From contig JAMXBB010000008.1 in the NCBI GenBank assembly GCA_024138015.1, positions 39,972,704 through 40,036,703 of the forward strand: DNA of 64,000 nucleotides. Direction: 5' to 3'. Under the pieces are notes generated by a model. That model made no database searches, was not told where the DNA came from, and saw only the letters and a list, made by a program, of their open reading frames with translations. The translations under genes were made by a program, and so were the position numbers. Source of the stretch: Lumnitzera littorea (Eukaryota; Streptophyta; Magnoliopsida; Myrtales; Combretaceae). Of the stretch, positions 12,290 through 23,830 are shown in pieces (within the stretch, counting starts at the first letter, position 1; each line of letters begins with the position of its first letter).

Positions 12290-13620
12290 AACATGATGCT
12301 TCTATACTATAGCTCTAAAAATTTGTTTGCCAAGCTTAAGGCTGGCAGATCAAAAGGGAAAGAGGATCCTAAGAAGACCTCTTCTAAACAAGTTTCAATC
12401 AAGTAGCAACCCAAATCCTAAGTTAAGGTTCAAACGAAAGTTCTAGTTAAGTCATCTACAATGCCCACTGTCCTTATTACCACCAAGGGGAAGGATGGCT
12501 AGCAAGCAAAAAATTGTTAAAGAATCTCAAGAACCTAAAATTCCTATAAGGATGAAGGTTATCAAGGTCATTGAACTAAGGAAGTGATTAAATACTCATG
12601 AATACCCCCTTTTAGAGAGGGACCCTTAAAAGTGGAAATCTTTAAGGGATGTTAATCTTAAAGCAAGGGGTAACTCCACTAACCCCAATGAAGGAAAAGA
12701 CGTTCCATTTAAGATTTTGAGCTCTATTAATCCAATGCGAAGACAAAATATTGAGGTCATGCAATTTTGGCTTAGCCGAAATGGTAGCATAGAAGATTTC
12801 GCATTAGGGAATGGTTGAGTAGCTCTTGAACTACTCAAAGGTATTTGTCTACCCAACGATGTTCAACCCTTGACCAATGCACTCAAGTTATGCTAGAACT
12901 CAAGATTAGACAGCTTACTTCATCTAGCTGCTTCAAGTTGTTATGATGTAAGCCTTCCATTTCTGTTACTTATCTTTATTGAGCTTGTCATCCATTTCTT
13001 AACTTTATATTAATTCTCCAGAAGTCTCGAAGGCTCTTAATGATAGTAGAGGCCTTAATTGAAGAAAAGAACACTATAAGTCTCCAAATCCATCCTTGTT
13101 TTCTGTCTTACCTTTATCTCTTTAAATTATAACTTTTCCCTTTTATCTCTTTCATACTGCTGAGGAAGTGAAGAATCACATGGTTAGTGTAGAGGCCGAG
13201 AAAAAGAATTTATAAGAAAAATGGGGAGCTAAGAAAGCTAAGTTAGAGGGGAAAAGTGAAAGTGGAGGAGGAACTCAAGATATGGAAGGAAAAGGTTGAA
13301 AAGGAGGCCAAGGTATAGGAGAAAAAAGAAAAAGCCTTGATAGAAGAGGGGGTGATGTACTCTTAACTAGTAACCAACCTTTAGGGAACGTAAGTTGAGG
13401 TTGAGACTCACAAAGGAAAACATAGTGAGGAGGTCACTCACTTGTAGAGCTCTTATGAGGAGTTAAAGATCAAAATGGCCGAAGTTGAGAGGGAACAGGG
13501 TTTTAACTATTAGAAGGCTTATGATAAAGCCTATAAAGATATTTAAGAAAGTGATGAGTGTCACGCTACGAAGTGGCAGAGTCGTAATAGTCTCATGGTG
13601 CAAACCATTCTAAGATAGAA
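12290..13620 (+). pseudogene. Decayed ORF with basic N-terminus and coiled coil, origin unknown
   Basis: From ATG at 12293 the plus frame is rich in Lys and Ser (NLFAKLKAGRSKGKEDPKK). A more ordered part lies at 12640-12960 (NIEVMQFWLSRNGSIEDFA; ALELLKGICLPNDVQPL). A donor-like GTAAGC at 12950 and an acceptor-like TCTCCAG near 13021 suggest an intron. From about 13160 the frame is strongly charged and heptad-like (KWGAKKAKLEGK; VEKEAKV; YEELKIKMAEVEREQG), ending with YDKAYKDI. Most stops are TAG or TAA. It resembles non-autonomous retrotransposon ORFs or a captured host coiled-coil gene. I do not recognise it, and no function can be given. Confidence 0.4.
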
Positions 13621-13649
13621 GTTGGCCTTACAACCACTATCATAGACCT

Positions 13650-16625
13650 GATTTACACAAGACGTTCACGACTAACCTGCTTTGAAATAAATAGTTCGTA
13701 ATTTAAACAAGTCATTTACCTAAGAAAGTCAGAAAAAATATATACACATACTAGAATTCAGTTATTACAATTAACGTTTACAACATTTTACTGTAATCTA
13801 TTTCCTAATTAATACATTATTAAAAAATGAAAAATTCTAAAATAAGAGCTTAGACCTTAAAAATATAGGTCTACTCTTCAAATATTTTTCCTCACTCCCC
13901 GAGATTGAGCAGTTGCTAGCTTCAGGGTAGTTGTAAGCTACTTCTTAGCTAGTACTTGTAACGATGTTTATAGGGATGTAAGTTACTATAATTCAGTAAG
14001 TTAGGACGGAGGACTTAAAATTATACCACAATCACAAACATAAACAAGGTTGTCAACCAAATTATTAAGTGCAATGCATGTTCAAGCAAATGCCATCGCA
14101 CGATGTTGTCCGGCCTGTCGTGAGATTAGAGAAATTACGTCCGCTCTAATCCAAGTTGAGAAGTTGCCGTTAATGCAATAGCTCATGACCAAACTCAGGC
14201 TTATGCAATGGAAACACTACTCCTCCCATGACTACCTTCAAACCATTAACTTCACTCTTACCGCGACCTCCTCACCTGTCATTTAGTTTGACTAAGGATG
14301 AAGAAAGGACCCATTATGCTATCCAGCGCTGTCCCTTTCAAAAAGGGTCTGTATTTGGTTGGAGAATCCCAGGTTTCCCCTAATGAGTTGCTATATAGGT
14401 CCGATTTATGTTTACAGGTCGTATATTTGATTAGGTCCAATTTAGGATGATCAATCATTTCATACAAATTATACAATACAAGCCAAGTAGCAAGTCAAAA
14501 ATCATATCATCAGCTCAGAGCAAGCACAATTAAGTACAATTTCAAGACTCCAAAATACCACACTGTATTAATCCCAACTTACCTCGACTCTTCGCTTGCT
14601 CACTCGAGGTGGGACTCGTTCAGTCCATCATTAATGATCCCTATAATACCAACGGTGTCTCAGTTTTCATATAATTGTCATAGGTTTGTTTTATTCTATA
14701 ACACTTATTATTATCTTTAGTTTAAGGGTTAATATATCCAATTATCTAGGTTCTCAAATCTTTTATAATTATTTTCGGTTTGGGGCTAGGTTTTGATTTA
14801 GTTTCCGCATCGATTTCTAAATTAAGTTCTAATTCAATTTTTAAATACTGTTTTATACACGAATCTTGGAAAATTGTTTCAACCTATAATATGAAATTAA
14901 TCACATTATTTTTGGGTATACTAAATACCATAATTACCATTAGTCAGTATTTTATTCTATCCGGTATACTTAAATCCTTATTAGTGTACCGAATTTACTC
15001 ATAATATGAGAAATTTTTATATTTTTCATATAATTACATAAATTTGAGTTTTTTATTAGATTTATTATATATTCTTATTATTTATATAATATCAATTTTT
15101 ATTCTAATATCTTCTATTTATTATATTTCTAATAATTGCATATTATGTATTATAACTTATTATGTACATAATATACATCTAATGTTTCTATCACTTTAAT
15201 TATCATCTCCCAACATCAATTAACATTTCAAAATGTCTAAATTCATCCCAAATCAAATTTTATACCTAATTACCATAATTTACAAAATTAACTTAAAATT
15301 TACTATTTTTCCTTATTACTTTTTTACTACATAATTACCCTAATAATTATATCTAACACCTTAGATACTACAAGTATCGTACTTCATCAGATTTCAATGT
15401 CCTAAAATATATAATTATGCACTAAATTAGTAATTAACCATTTAATTACTTAATTAGCCCTAAATCACCCATTTTAGGTATCGTTTTAAGGCCTAAAAAT
15501 TGTTTAAAAATTTTGAAAAAGGGCTTCGTGGCACTATTCTATATCACTGAAAAGTCTACATAAAAATTTTGGGCTTAAAACTATACTCTTAAGGTCATTT
15601 ATTTCTAATCCAAATAAAGCTTGGGTTTGCATAGTTTCTTAAGGATAGTATATTTCTAAACATAAAATCATCAAAATAAAAATTTTCCCTAAATCTACAT
15701 ATTTAAAAACCTTATAATACCAAATTTCATAATTTTATAAGAATATTTAATATTTTTACAAAATTAAACAAAATTGGGTTGGAAATCAGACTCACCAGTG
15801 TAGGTGGCTCTAGCTACCGCTGGCTGCTGTGGCCTTGTTGGTTAGTTTGGATGCTGCCACCACCAGGTGCTTGTTGGGTCTAAATTCTCCTTAAAAGCCT
15901 TAACTATACAGTTTTTTTTTTTTTTGTGATTTTTTGTAAGACCCTAATTTCTTCTTAATTTCGCCTTTCTCTAATTTTCTATAATTCTAGACATCTAAAA
16001 TAAGCTTATGAAAAATTTGAGGTATTTATAAAGGTTTTGGAGAATTATTGTGTATTAATTTTATTAGACAATTATCTTATTTTCTTCCAATTTACTTTTT
16101 TTGTTGTTCTAATTTAATTGGTTCAATTTTTTCTTCTTTTCCCTAGCTGCCCCGACCCAAATCTGGATCATTCCTTATTTTTTTTTATTTATATTTCCTT
16201 AATTAATTATGAATTTTCTTTAATTATTTAGTATTATTATAGCACATTTTGCGTATTTTAAGTAATTACACGTATTTTTATCTACATGTAAATTCATATA
16301 TAATACAAATAAATATTCCTAAATATTATTTAGGTTATTTAATAATTTTTAGTATGCATATAATTTATCTCTAGTGATTCGTTAATTATCGGAATGCATT
16401 TTTTGCATTTTTTGCATTTTCAATAAATAACGAGTAATATATTTAAAATTTGAAAATTTTATATTTTTTTATTTTATTACTTATTTTCTTAAATTAAAAC
16501 TTACAGGATCATTTTTACTAATTTTTTTTTGCTTTATTTTATAATTTAGGCTTGATCGGATCTTTTAGTCGATCACCCTAAACTCTACAAGTCAAACTCT
16601 GAGTAACTGATTGTGGGTCTTACAG
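13650..16625 (-). mobile_element. Family-D LTR, minus strand (solo-like)
   Basis: On the minus strand it starts TGTAAGACCCACAATCAG at 16625. The internal segment around 14120-14160, ATTACGTCCGCTCTAATCC, is the reverse complement of one near 53131-53150 in the intact solo D LTR. The low end is near 13650, where the minus strand reads TCAGGTCTATGATA, comparable to the D end TCAAGGTATGACA. The flanks do not form a duplication (GCTCG on the right, ACCAC on the left), and the interrupted integrase does not resume on the low side. A deletion or recombination has probably removed one flank. Confidence 0.6.
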
Positions 16626-17045
16626 CTCGAAGTAATGATCTTAAAGTGCGATTAACCACCTCTGTTTGGCTATCAGTTTGGGGGTAACATAAGATACTAA
16701 AAAGTAATTCAGTTCCCAACCAACGTCATAAGGTTCTCGAGAAAGGGCTTAAGAATTTTGAGTCTCAATTGCAGACTATACTTCTCTGTATGCTATATAT
16801 CCGCACAATCTCCTGTAAGAAGAGAGAAACAATAGTTGAAACATCATTAGTTTTAGCGTAGGGCATGAAGTGTACCATTTTACTGAACTTATCTACAACG
16901 ATCATTATATAATCTTTGCCTCAAGTAGTTCGAGAACAAAGTCCATGCTCAACTCAGACTATGGGCACATTAGAATAGGTAAGGGCATTGCTCTCCCTTG
17001 CTCGGCTTGGCACGTCGGACAACCATGAGTAACTTGTCTAAGTCC
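16626..17045 (-). pseudogene. Integrase fragment (decayed gypsy)
   Basis: Minus-strand translation shows HGCPTCQAEQGR near 17020, the end of the zinc-binding domain. A decayed core follows, with LSMDFVL near 16940 (first Asp), DKFSKMVHF across a frame break near 16870, and TEVVNRTLRSLLR ending at 16626 (the Glu). The frame stops where the D-family LTR begins. Gag lies immediately upstream, so the intervening pol domains were deleted. Confidence 0.7.
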
Positions 17046-17079
17046 TCAGCAAACATGTCTTACTTAATCAACTCTTTTC

Positions 17080-18270
17080 TTGATAGGGACCTCTTCCTCT
17101 TCGGGTTCTTCATCTATATTGTCTACTTCTAGCTTCGAGAGGTCTCTTTTGATGACCATTGTCCTACAGTTTAGGCACTAAGTAGCCATATGTCTGAACC
17201 TTTGATACTTGAAGTACTTGATTTGGTTTGTCTTCCTACCAGACCCTTACCCTTCTCGTAAGTTTGGGTTGGCACTTTACCATCAGGTCGGCCCTTCTAC
17301 TCGGTTCGGACATCAATCTTTCTATTCAGCTCTATACTTGATTGAGCTCGGTGACTTATCTATCCAGGTTGACTAGTCGACACCCTAGCTATTAGTTGGC
17401 TCCTCCTTTGCCTTTCTACTCATTGGCAAATCCTAACAACTTCATCCATTGTGTCAAATTGTTAGAGCTCTACAATGTCTCAATTATCTCCTCTTAACCC
17501 AGTAATGAATCTTAAGATTATTCGAGCTGGTAGATCCTCCACTTTGCAATGTATCATAAGCATTTAAAATTCTTGAACACACTTGTCAATTGTTTGGTCT
17601 TCTAATCTCAGCTCTTGAAGCCGAGTGAAAGTATCTCGAAGATATGTATTCGGTACAAATTTGTTTTTAAGAATTCTCTTCATCTTCGGTTAAGTATTAA
17701 TCTCTTGGTATCCCTTTTGTCTCCTCATAGTCTAAAAGTTCTTCCACCACATGGCGGCATATCTAGAGAACTCAATAGTAGCAGTTCTCACCTTCTCATA
17801 ATCTTCATACTGAGAGTAATCAAACATACGCTCTACTTTCTCTTCCCACTCTAGGTATTCATTAGCATTCCAAAATCCATTGAAAATCGGAATTCGAAAC
17901 TTCACATAGTCGAATGCTTTAGGGACCTATACATGCTTTTCTTCAAAATACTCCTCTTCTTCCTCGTCTCTCATGCCTACTAAATCAATCCTTCTCCTCA
18001 CTTGTTTGCCTAGTCCTCCACCTCGAACGGGTTGAGTTGGGTTCTGACCTTTAACATACTGAGCAACTTGTAGGGTATTTTGCACGGCCTTAATGGGTCA
18101 GCAAAACATCGTATGAATAGCTCAGGTTAAGTTTATCAAGATGTTAGCTATCTCATCAAGTCTCTCGTTAGTGCTTCTAGGAGTTCCTTGAGACTGTTGT
18201 TTATGGTAGACAACTCCACTATCATCGCTAATACTAACAATACTCGATTCTGTCATTTTTCCTCACAAAT
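17080..18270 (-). pseudogene. gag of a gypsy element (decayed)
   Basis: The minus-strand frame has a capsid-type region at about 17450-17950 and a zinc-knuckle remnant at about 17172-17220. The knuckle reads YFKYQRFRHMAT then a stop and CLNC; the first two knuckle cysteines have become Tyr (TGC to TAC). An acidic linker (DEEPEEEEVPIKKR) follows toward lower coordinates. The start is close to 18260, about 150 bases from the primer-binding site. Frame and stop breaks prevent expression. Confidence 0.7.
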
Positions 18271-18412
18271 TCAAAGCTCAAATAAACACCTCAGGAAATT
18301 AACAGTTAACAATATAGTGCTCAAATGAACATAGTAACTTGCTTGTTTTACATAAACAAAATAGAGTATAACAGAACTTCAAAAACACATGTCAATTCAA
18401 ATTAAAACCTCC

Positions 18413-18424
18413 GCTCTAATACCA
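18413..18424 (-). promoter_or_regulatory. Primer-binding site (tRNA-Met type)
   Basis: The minus strand reads TGGTATTAGAGC, one change from TGGTATCAGAGC, the usual plant initiator tRNA-Met primer site. It lies three bases (TCT) inside the LTR end ...TATCA. Confidence 0.8.
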
Positions 18425-18427
18425 AGA

Positions 18428-19281
18428 TGATACAAACTGTGACTAAGAATAGACGAGGTTGATTGCTGCATGGGTCCAAGCTTGTACAAGCTTAAAAGAA
18501 CTAATGGAAGAGAGTGCAAAAAGGAATGAATGACGAACGAAAGTTAAGAAAAACCCACAAATAGCTTTAGAGGATGTAATGCACCAATGGAACTTCCAAG
18601 GACTCACAGCACATTTCGATATGACGCACGAATCGGTTCGATGAGGTTATTCACCACCTAACCTTACTCAAGGGTTTGGATAAGAGTGATGTCGAGAGTA
18701 AACAGAGCGTTTACATAAGGAAGAAAAATACTCAAGTGTATTGGGGATAATCTATCTATCCTCATAGTTATAGGTACAAGGGTATTTATACCCATAAGTT
18801 AGGACAACTTACCTAAAAAGGAAAAGACAAAAAGGACATTTCCTAAGAAAGTAATAGACAAGATACAAAAGTTTAAAAATAAATATATAAGAAAAACAAT
18901 CACTGGTGCAATAGATTCTATACATTATTGTATATACATGGCGATGCTACGTTGGCGAGGTTATTAGAAGATACGGACAAAAAAGTATGGTAAGTTGGCT
19001 TGTTCGAGTAGAGATGGCTTAGTTAGTCTAGAGTCTCTTTTTCTTGGCTTCTCGGTAAGGAAGATATTGAGTAATTAGTCAGCTCGAGCACGAGTGTGTA
19101 ATCTTCAATTCGGCATACTATAGAAAGATGGGCAATCATACAGTTCGACATGCAAGGTGACTCGGTAAGGAAGTACTTGGCCTCAGTAGGGGTCGACTGG
19201 AATAGAAAGATTCGTCATGCCAATCCTTTTAGTTCTTGAGCTCAACAGCAAGTTAGAAGTCTAATAGCTTGATTCCCATCA
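18428..19281 (-). repeat. Intact 5' LTR of the deleted gypsy element (854 bp)
   Basis: On the minus strand it starts TGATGGGAATCAAGC and ends GTATCA, forming TGAT...ATCA inverted ends. The start matches the LTR starts at 5034, 10786 and 41418 (TGATARGAATC type), so these gypsy elements are related. Its high end lies directly against a gypsy RT fragment at 19282. Confidence 0.8.
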
Positions 19282-20036
19282 ACAAGGATGAGACTTTTCC
19301 TTGCATATCCTTTTTCTAGTAATTTATTGACTTGTCTTTGGAGTTTTACAGCTTACTGGGGATTCATTTGATAAGTTGGCTTGTTCAACATAGTAACATT
19401 GGATATCAAGTCAATAGAATGTTCAATACCTCAAAAAGGGGGTAACCTCTTGAGCAATTGTTCGAGAAACAAATCGGCATATTCATCTAGTAGCTCCTTG
19501 AACTCCAGTAATAGCTCAATCTGCTCCTTTAACTTTAGTAGTCGTATGATCAACATAAAGGTCGGTATGTCAACCTTAACAACTTCTCAAAGCTCAACTC
19601 TACTTAGAACCAAGGTCTTCTTAAGTCCTCAAGTAAGCTTAGCTTGTAGCTTGCTAACTTGACTTATCATCATAGGGTTCAAAGTAATCTTTCTTCCATC
19701 TTTCTCAAACACATATGTGTTCTTAAATCTATCATGCATGACCCTTTGCTCAAAAAGCAATAGTTTGCTTAGCAACACATGAGATGCGCAAATTGGCAAC
19801 ACATTACAAAGAATTTCATTAGAATAATTTCCAATAGAGATTGATAGCAATACTTGCTAAGTGATATGTAATGCTCCCTTCTCATTTAGCCAATGTAACT
19901 TATATGGCTTTAAGTGTAAGATAATCAACAACTTGAGCTTCTTAACTAAGTTAGCAGATGCTACATTAGTGCAACTTCCACTATTTGATGCACATATATC
20001 TGCTAATTCACTTTGTATGTAATGTAGAACAAGTTT
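19282..20036 (-). pseudogene. Gypsy protease and RT N-terminus fragment
   Basis: The minus strand carries NSGSCTNVASANLVKKLKL near 19990-19930; the catalytic Asp position reads Asn here. Next is HLKPYKLHWLNEKGALHIT near 19890, a 73-codon open stretch at 19629-19850 (IGNYSNEILCNVLPICASH; FKNTYVFEKDGRKI), and an RT N-terminus (QRQVNKLLEKGYARKSL) ending at 19282. It is cut at RT by the LTR on the low side and at the protease start by another LTR at 20037. It is therefore a remnant caught between two insertions. Confidence 0.75.
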
Positions 20037-20666
20037 TGATATGAAATGAGCCAGGAGTAGACAAGGCTGGTCATAAGAGTAGGTCCGATCCTGACAAGGG
20101 AATGAAAAATAAAATGGGTTTATTGAAGGGTTTAATGAATTTGCGATCCACCTAGTTGAATATGACACACCAATTAGATCCTACATAGCTTAATCATCAC
20201 TTTAATATGATGTACAAAGATATAATTAGGATTGCTCACCACAATCCTTGCTAAAGGGATTAATAAGAGCTAGTGAGAAAGAGAACTTCCCAAGAGAAAA
20301 GACTTAAAGGGTTTTTTATTAATATGCAAATCTATCTAAAACCCTATAAGCATGGACTATTTATACATAGCGGTAATTATGTAAATAAAATAAAGTAAAG
20401 GTTACCTTAGTAATAGTTCTATAAGTACAAAATAAAATACAACGGTAAGCTAGTAAACAAAGCATAAATAAGTAATCTTAAAGTCCCATCAACCTGGATA
20501 AGCAAATCTAGTTGAGTTGATTTGACCTAGCTAAGCAGACATATCACAGTAGAGTAAGGTGAGCAAAATACAAAAGAAGAGAATAGTAGACCAGAGAAAT
20601 AGGGCAAAATAGACGAAGTGGACGACATGAGCCATGCATGTTTGGTTGGTCTCCTGGAGCCCAACA
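20037..20666 (-). repeat. LTR with adjoining polypurine tract (3' LTR of another element)
   Basis: On the minus strand it starts TGTTGGGCTCC at 20666, directly after the purine-rich AAGGGAGGGGTGA (20667-20679), and ends CATATCA at 20037. A TATA box (TATAAATA) lies near 20357 on the minus strand. The block at 20290-20360 (AGAGAAAAGACTTAAA; AAAACCCTATA) is closely matched by the LTR at 56053-56798. The matching 5' LTR was not found to the right. Confidence 0.7.
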
Positions 20667-20679
20667 TCACCCCTCCCTT
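20667..20679 (-). promoter_or_regulatory. Polypurine tract
   Basis: The minus strand reads AAGGGAGGGGTGA immediately before the LTR start TGTTGGG. It is the expected plus-strand primer of an LTR retrotransposon and fixes the orientation. Confidence 0.65.
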
Positions 20680-21890
20680 AAAAAAAAGTTTTGACTAAAC
20701 CCTGGCATCTACTTATTCCAAAGTCTATTAGGGTCAAACACTAACCTGCAAAAACCAAACAAAGGGATACATAGATAGCTCAGGTCTATGATCAATGCTA
20801 GCATCATCCTCAGCTCCTTCCATTCGTTATGGGTACGATAAACCAAACTCTTTACTAAAGCCCCTTCCTCCTACTCATCATGTATCTAATCAATTACACT
20901 CAAGTAACTCCAGCAACCATCACTCATAGGGAATAACACAATTTCTGGTTCAAATATCATGCTAAGAGTTTGGGGTACCTGAACGTATAAGGCCTCAATC
21001 CAATCTTTGGTCTCATCCATTTTTACCCCTTCAATTCTTTCACTACTTAAGTCTTCTTCTCTCCAACGATAGAATTCTATCACTTCCAACATAAGATTCC
21101 CAGGTAGGAGTACAATACAACCCCAATACAAATATCCATCACGTTGACTACAATAAATATCAAGAAGTAATCTATAAGATCTTACGGTATAAGACTACTA
21201 CGGATTTCACTAAACCCAGATAATCCCATTAATGGATCAAGATAAAGAAGTCCAATAGGTAGGATACAGATGTAGTAGTACTTGGGGTCATCCTCAATAA
21301 TATGGATGGTTAGTACTGGAATCACATTGGGAACATGGGGGTATAACTTAACTTGACTTGGTCCTCTTCCTCTCTAATACTCACTTCTCTAACGATCTTC
21401 ATCTCCTCAACTCCTCCTTCAATACTCTCTAATTTAGCATTCCTCTATTGTCTCATTTCATCATTGAGCACTTCAAGCCATTTTTCAATCTTCTTCAATT
21501 GATCTAGCACTTCAAAGAGGTTAGCTTCCTAAGTGGATTTTCTCTCACACAATTTGTCTTGATGATCTCGAGTTACGAATTTTCTTTGCATCAAACATTT
21601 TATCTCTTCCTATGTAATGATCTCAATGTTTCCTCTATTAATTCTTTGATTTATTGTTCTCTTCTACCAAGTAGTTGCAAAGTCAATCATCGAATTCTTT
21701 ATAGCATAGGCTCTCTCATGTTTGGGATAAGAATAATCATCAAAAACCTGATTGACTTGAAATTTCCATTTCAAATATTTACTCAGAGTGCCATATCCAT
21801 CAAATTCTAGAATTCATGATATTACGTCTTCAAATCATATCCAACTTCATATGCCATGTTACATATATCTCAATTCAATAACTTTGTACT
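20680..21890 (-). pseudogene. Decayed internal region with coiled-coil-like ORF
   Basis: Minus-strand pieces are readable but not recognised. One near 21410-21530 is helical and charged (LFEVLDQLKKIEKWLEVL; RNAKLESIEGGVEEMKI), like the N-terminus of some plant gag proteins. Another open stretch, at 20886-21131, reads WIEALYVQVPQTLSMIFEP. They lie between a polypurine tract and the motif-rich tract at 21890. No protease, RT or integrase was seen, so this may be a non-autonomous gag-only element. The rest of the interval is AT-rich and empty. Confidence 0.35.
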
Positions 21891-23830
21891 TCAAGCTCGG
21901 TATTTAGCTCCTCATATGAGTAACTATCAATGCTTAAATTCAAAGTAATCAAGTAAGAAATGCTATAGCTCGGTACTTATATTGTAATATACAACTTTGC
22001 TTACTTAGAAGCTCGAACAAGTAATTTTCTAGCCAAACAGCTTGGCATGCTAATTCTTGTCCAAAATTAGCTTAGATAAGTACTTCAAATGACTGTAACT
22101 CGGTATGTTTGGAATTATACCAGCTCAGATCCTATGATAAGGTTCAATGACAGGTCGACAAAAGAAGCTTGAATACTATAGCACGATTATTCACTATTGC
22201 CCAATATTTTCCTAAAATGGATAGCGCAATTGAAGCTTAGAGTGATAATTTCACTTGGATCAGGGCAGCAGACACATACTCCAATTAGTCCTTAGTTTCT
22301 TTGCATGTGGACAATACATACACTCTTCATGGTCACTTGCACAGTCCGGATCACGAGGCCGTAGCTTAGTTCACAAACAGTCCAGGTCACACACATGCAC
22401 CAAACGCACTTTAGTTCAAATCAGCTCTGTAATACTTATGGCAGTCAATGCTCACTGGTTTTACGCATGTACATAGCAAACTCGGAGACTAGCATTAACA
22501 CCTGGCACCGGCACACTATCGACCAAAGCGCACAGACACAAAGCAGCTCAGATTGAACAATGATGAGCAGCTTGGTCACGCAATAGCTCAGTATGAAATC
22601 CTTAAGACAGCAGATATCTCAATGTATACACAAGCAGCTCGGACTTCAACTTAATCAACTCGGACACATAAGTTTTCAACAGTTCAGATGTGTTTGAGAT
22701 AGGATGGCACGGTCAACACTACATAGCAGTTTCGATCATCCTATCAGCAACACAAAAACAAGTTAAATAGTTTGGAAATTAAGATAGTTCGGATCCACAA
22801 TTTCAAATCGGAAGCTCGGTAAGTTGCACTTGGTCCAACCCATTGTCAACACCTTGGCAACAATTCGGCAACATAGTAGCACACACCAATCAAGCAGCTC
22901 GGTCGCAATAATACTGCTCCTCGACACAATCGCTTTTAGCTTGATATGATCATAAGCCCACCTCACACTCCCTATATGTGTAGATCTAACAAGCTCAGTA
23001 TAAGTACAACAACAAGAATCAGCTCGGCTATTAGACAATGGCTATCAATTAGTTCGGCACCAAGTCCAGTTTGGCAACATACAAGGTATAGGCTGCACAC
23101 ACATAGGAAGCTTGGCAGATACGAGTTATCTCCTTGGCCTATAGACCACAAACACAACAATTCGGCAAGCGTGGAAATTAGCTTGCACCTTCAATAATTA
23201 GCTCGGAATATTTCTACTCCGTCCAACTTAGCTCGGCTTCTCATACAGCTCGGATAAGTACTTTGGTTCACTCGTGCCAATTAGCTTGGCACTTGGCTTT
23301 CGCAATTAACAACAGTACAGCTAGCACAGTAATACTGCTCAACATAATAGCGATTATGCGTCTACAGTCACAGCACTCAATTGGATAGCACACTAACAAG
23401 AAGTTCGGTACGACAACACTCGGCAGTCGAAATTTTCTGTAGTTCGGTTTGGTCAGCTTACCGTAGTAAATAACTTAGAATGCACACTATTCGGTCCGCA
23501 CTCAACTCAAGCAGATTTAGTACAATTATATTCCAGCTCGGCAAAGTGCACTCAGCTCGGATGCATAGAATTCAGTTAGGCAACTACTTAAAGTGTTAAG
23601 CCAGCAGCTTGTATTAGACAGTTCCAACCGTTATTCAACTCGGCCGTTTGGGTAAATTCTTCAATTAGCTTGGAGCTCAAATTCACACTTGCAGCTGGGA
23701 AGTTCAATAATTGCTATCACATGCAATAGCTTGTTACAGGAGCAAACTTCGACACAACAGTACGATACCAGTCTGAACACTAGATAGTTCGGCCAGTCAA
23801 TTACAATTAAGCTTGGCACCAGCTTGCTTC
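21890..23830. repeat. Tract crowded with AGCTCGG-like motif
   Basis: AGCTCGG occurs exactly at least eleven times: starts 21894, 21967, 22636, 22813, about 22896, about 23021, about 23200, 23230, about 23246, about 23535 and about 23553. About fifteen more copies are one-base variants (AGTTCGG, AGCTTGG, AACTCGG). Spacing is irregular, roughly 20-150 bases, and many copies are followed by CA, TA or AT. The sequence between copies is not repeated. Similar motifs (TTCGGCATAC, ACTCGGTAAGG) occur in the gypsy LTR at 19080-19170, so it may be expanded LTR or untranslated sequence. No reading frame explains it. Confidence 0.6.

Larger units (their letters stand above)
11957..19281 (-). mobile_element. 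Internally deleted Ty3/gypsy element with a nested LTR
   Basis: Read on the minus strand it runs: 5' LTR (18428-19281), primer-binding site (18413-18424), gag (about 18270 to 17080), then straight into integrase (about 17040 to 16626). Protease, RT and RNase H are missing. A D-family LTR occupies about 13650-16625. At the far end, 11957-12211 matches only the start of the same LTR (the CTAATAGCTTGATTC block near 12188 and 19261). The rest of integrase and most of the 3' LTR are lost. Treating all parts as one element is an inference. Confidence 0.6.

Noticed and set aside
12626..12856. 76-codon minus-strand frame
   Set aside because: Shadow of the plus-strand coiled-coil ORF remnant.
22763..23197. 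Overlapping frames of 91, 83 and 62 codons on both strands
   Set aside because: All fall in the AGCTCGG-rich tract; overlap in several frames and lack of motifs argue against coding.
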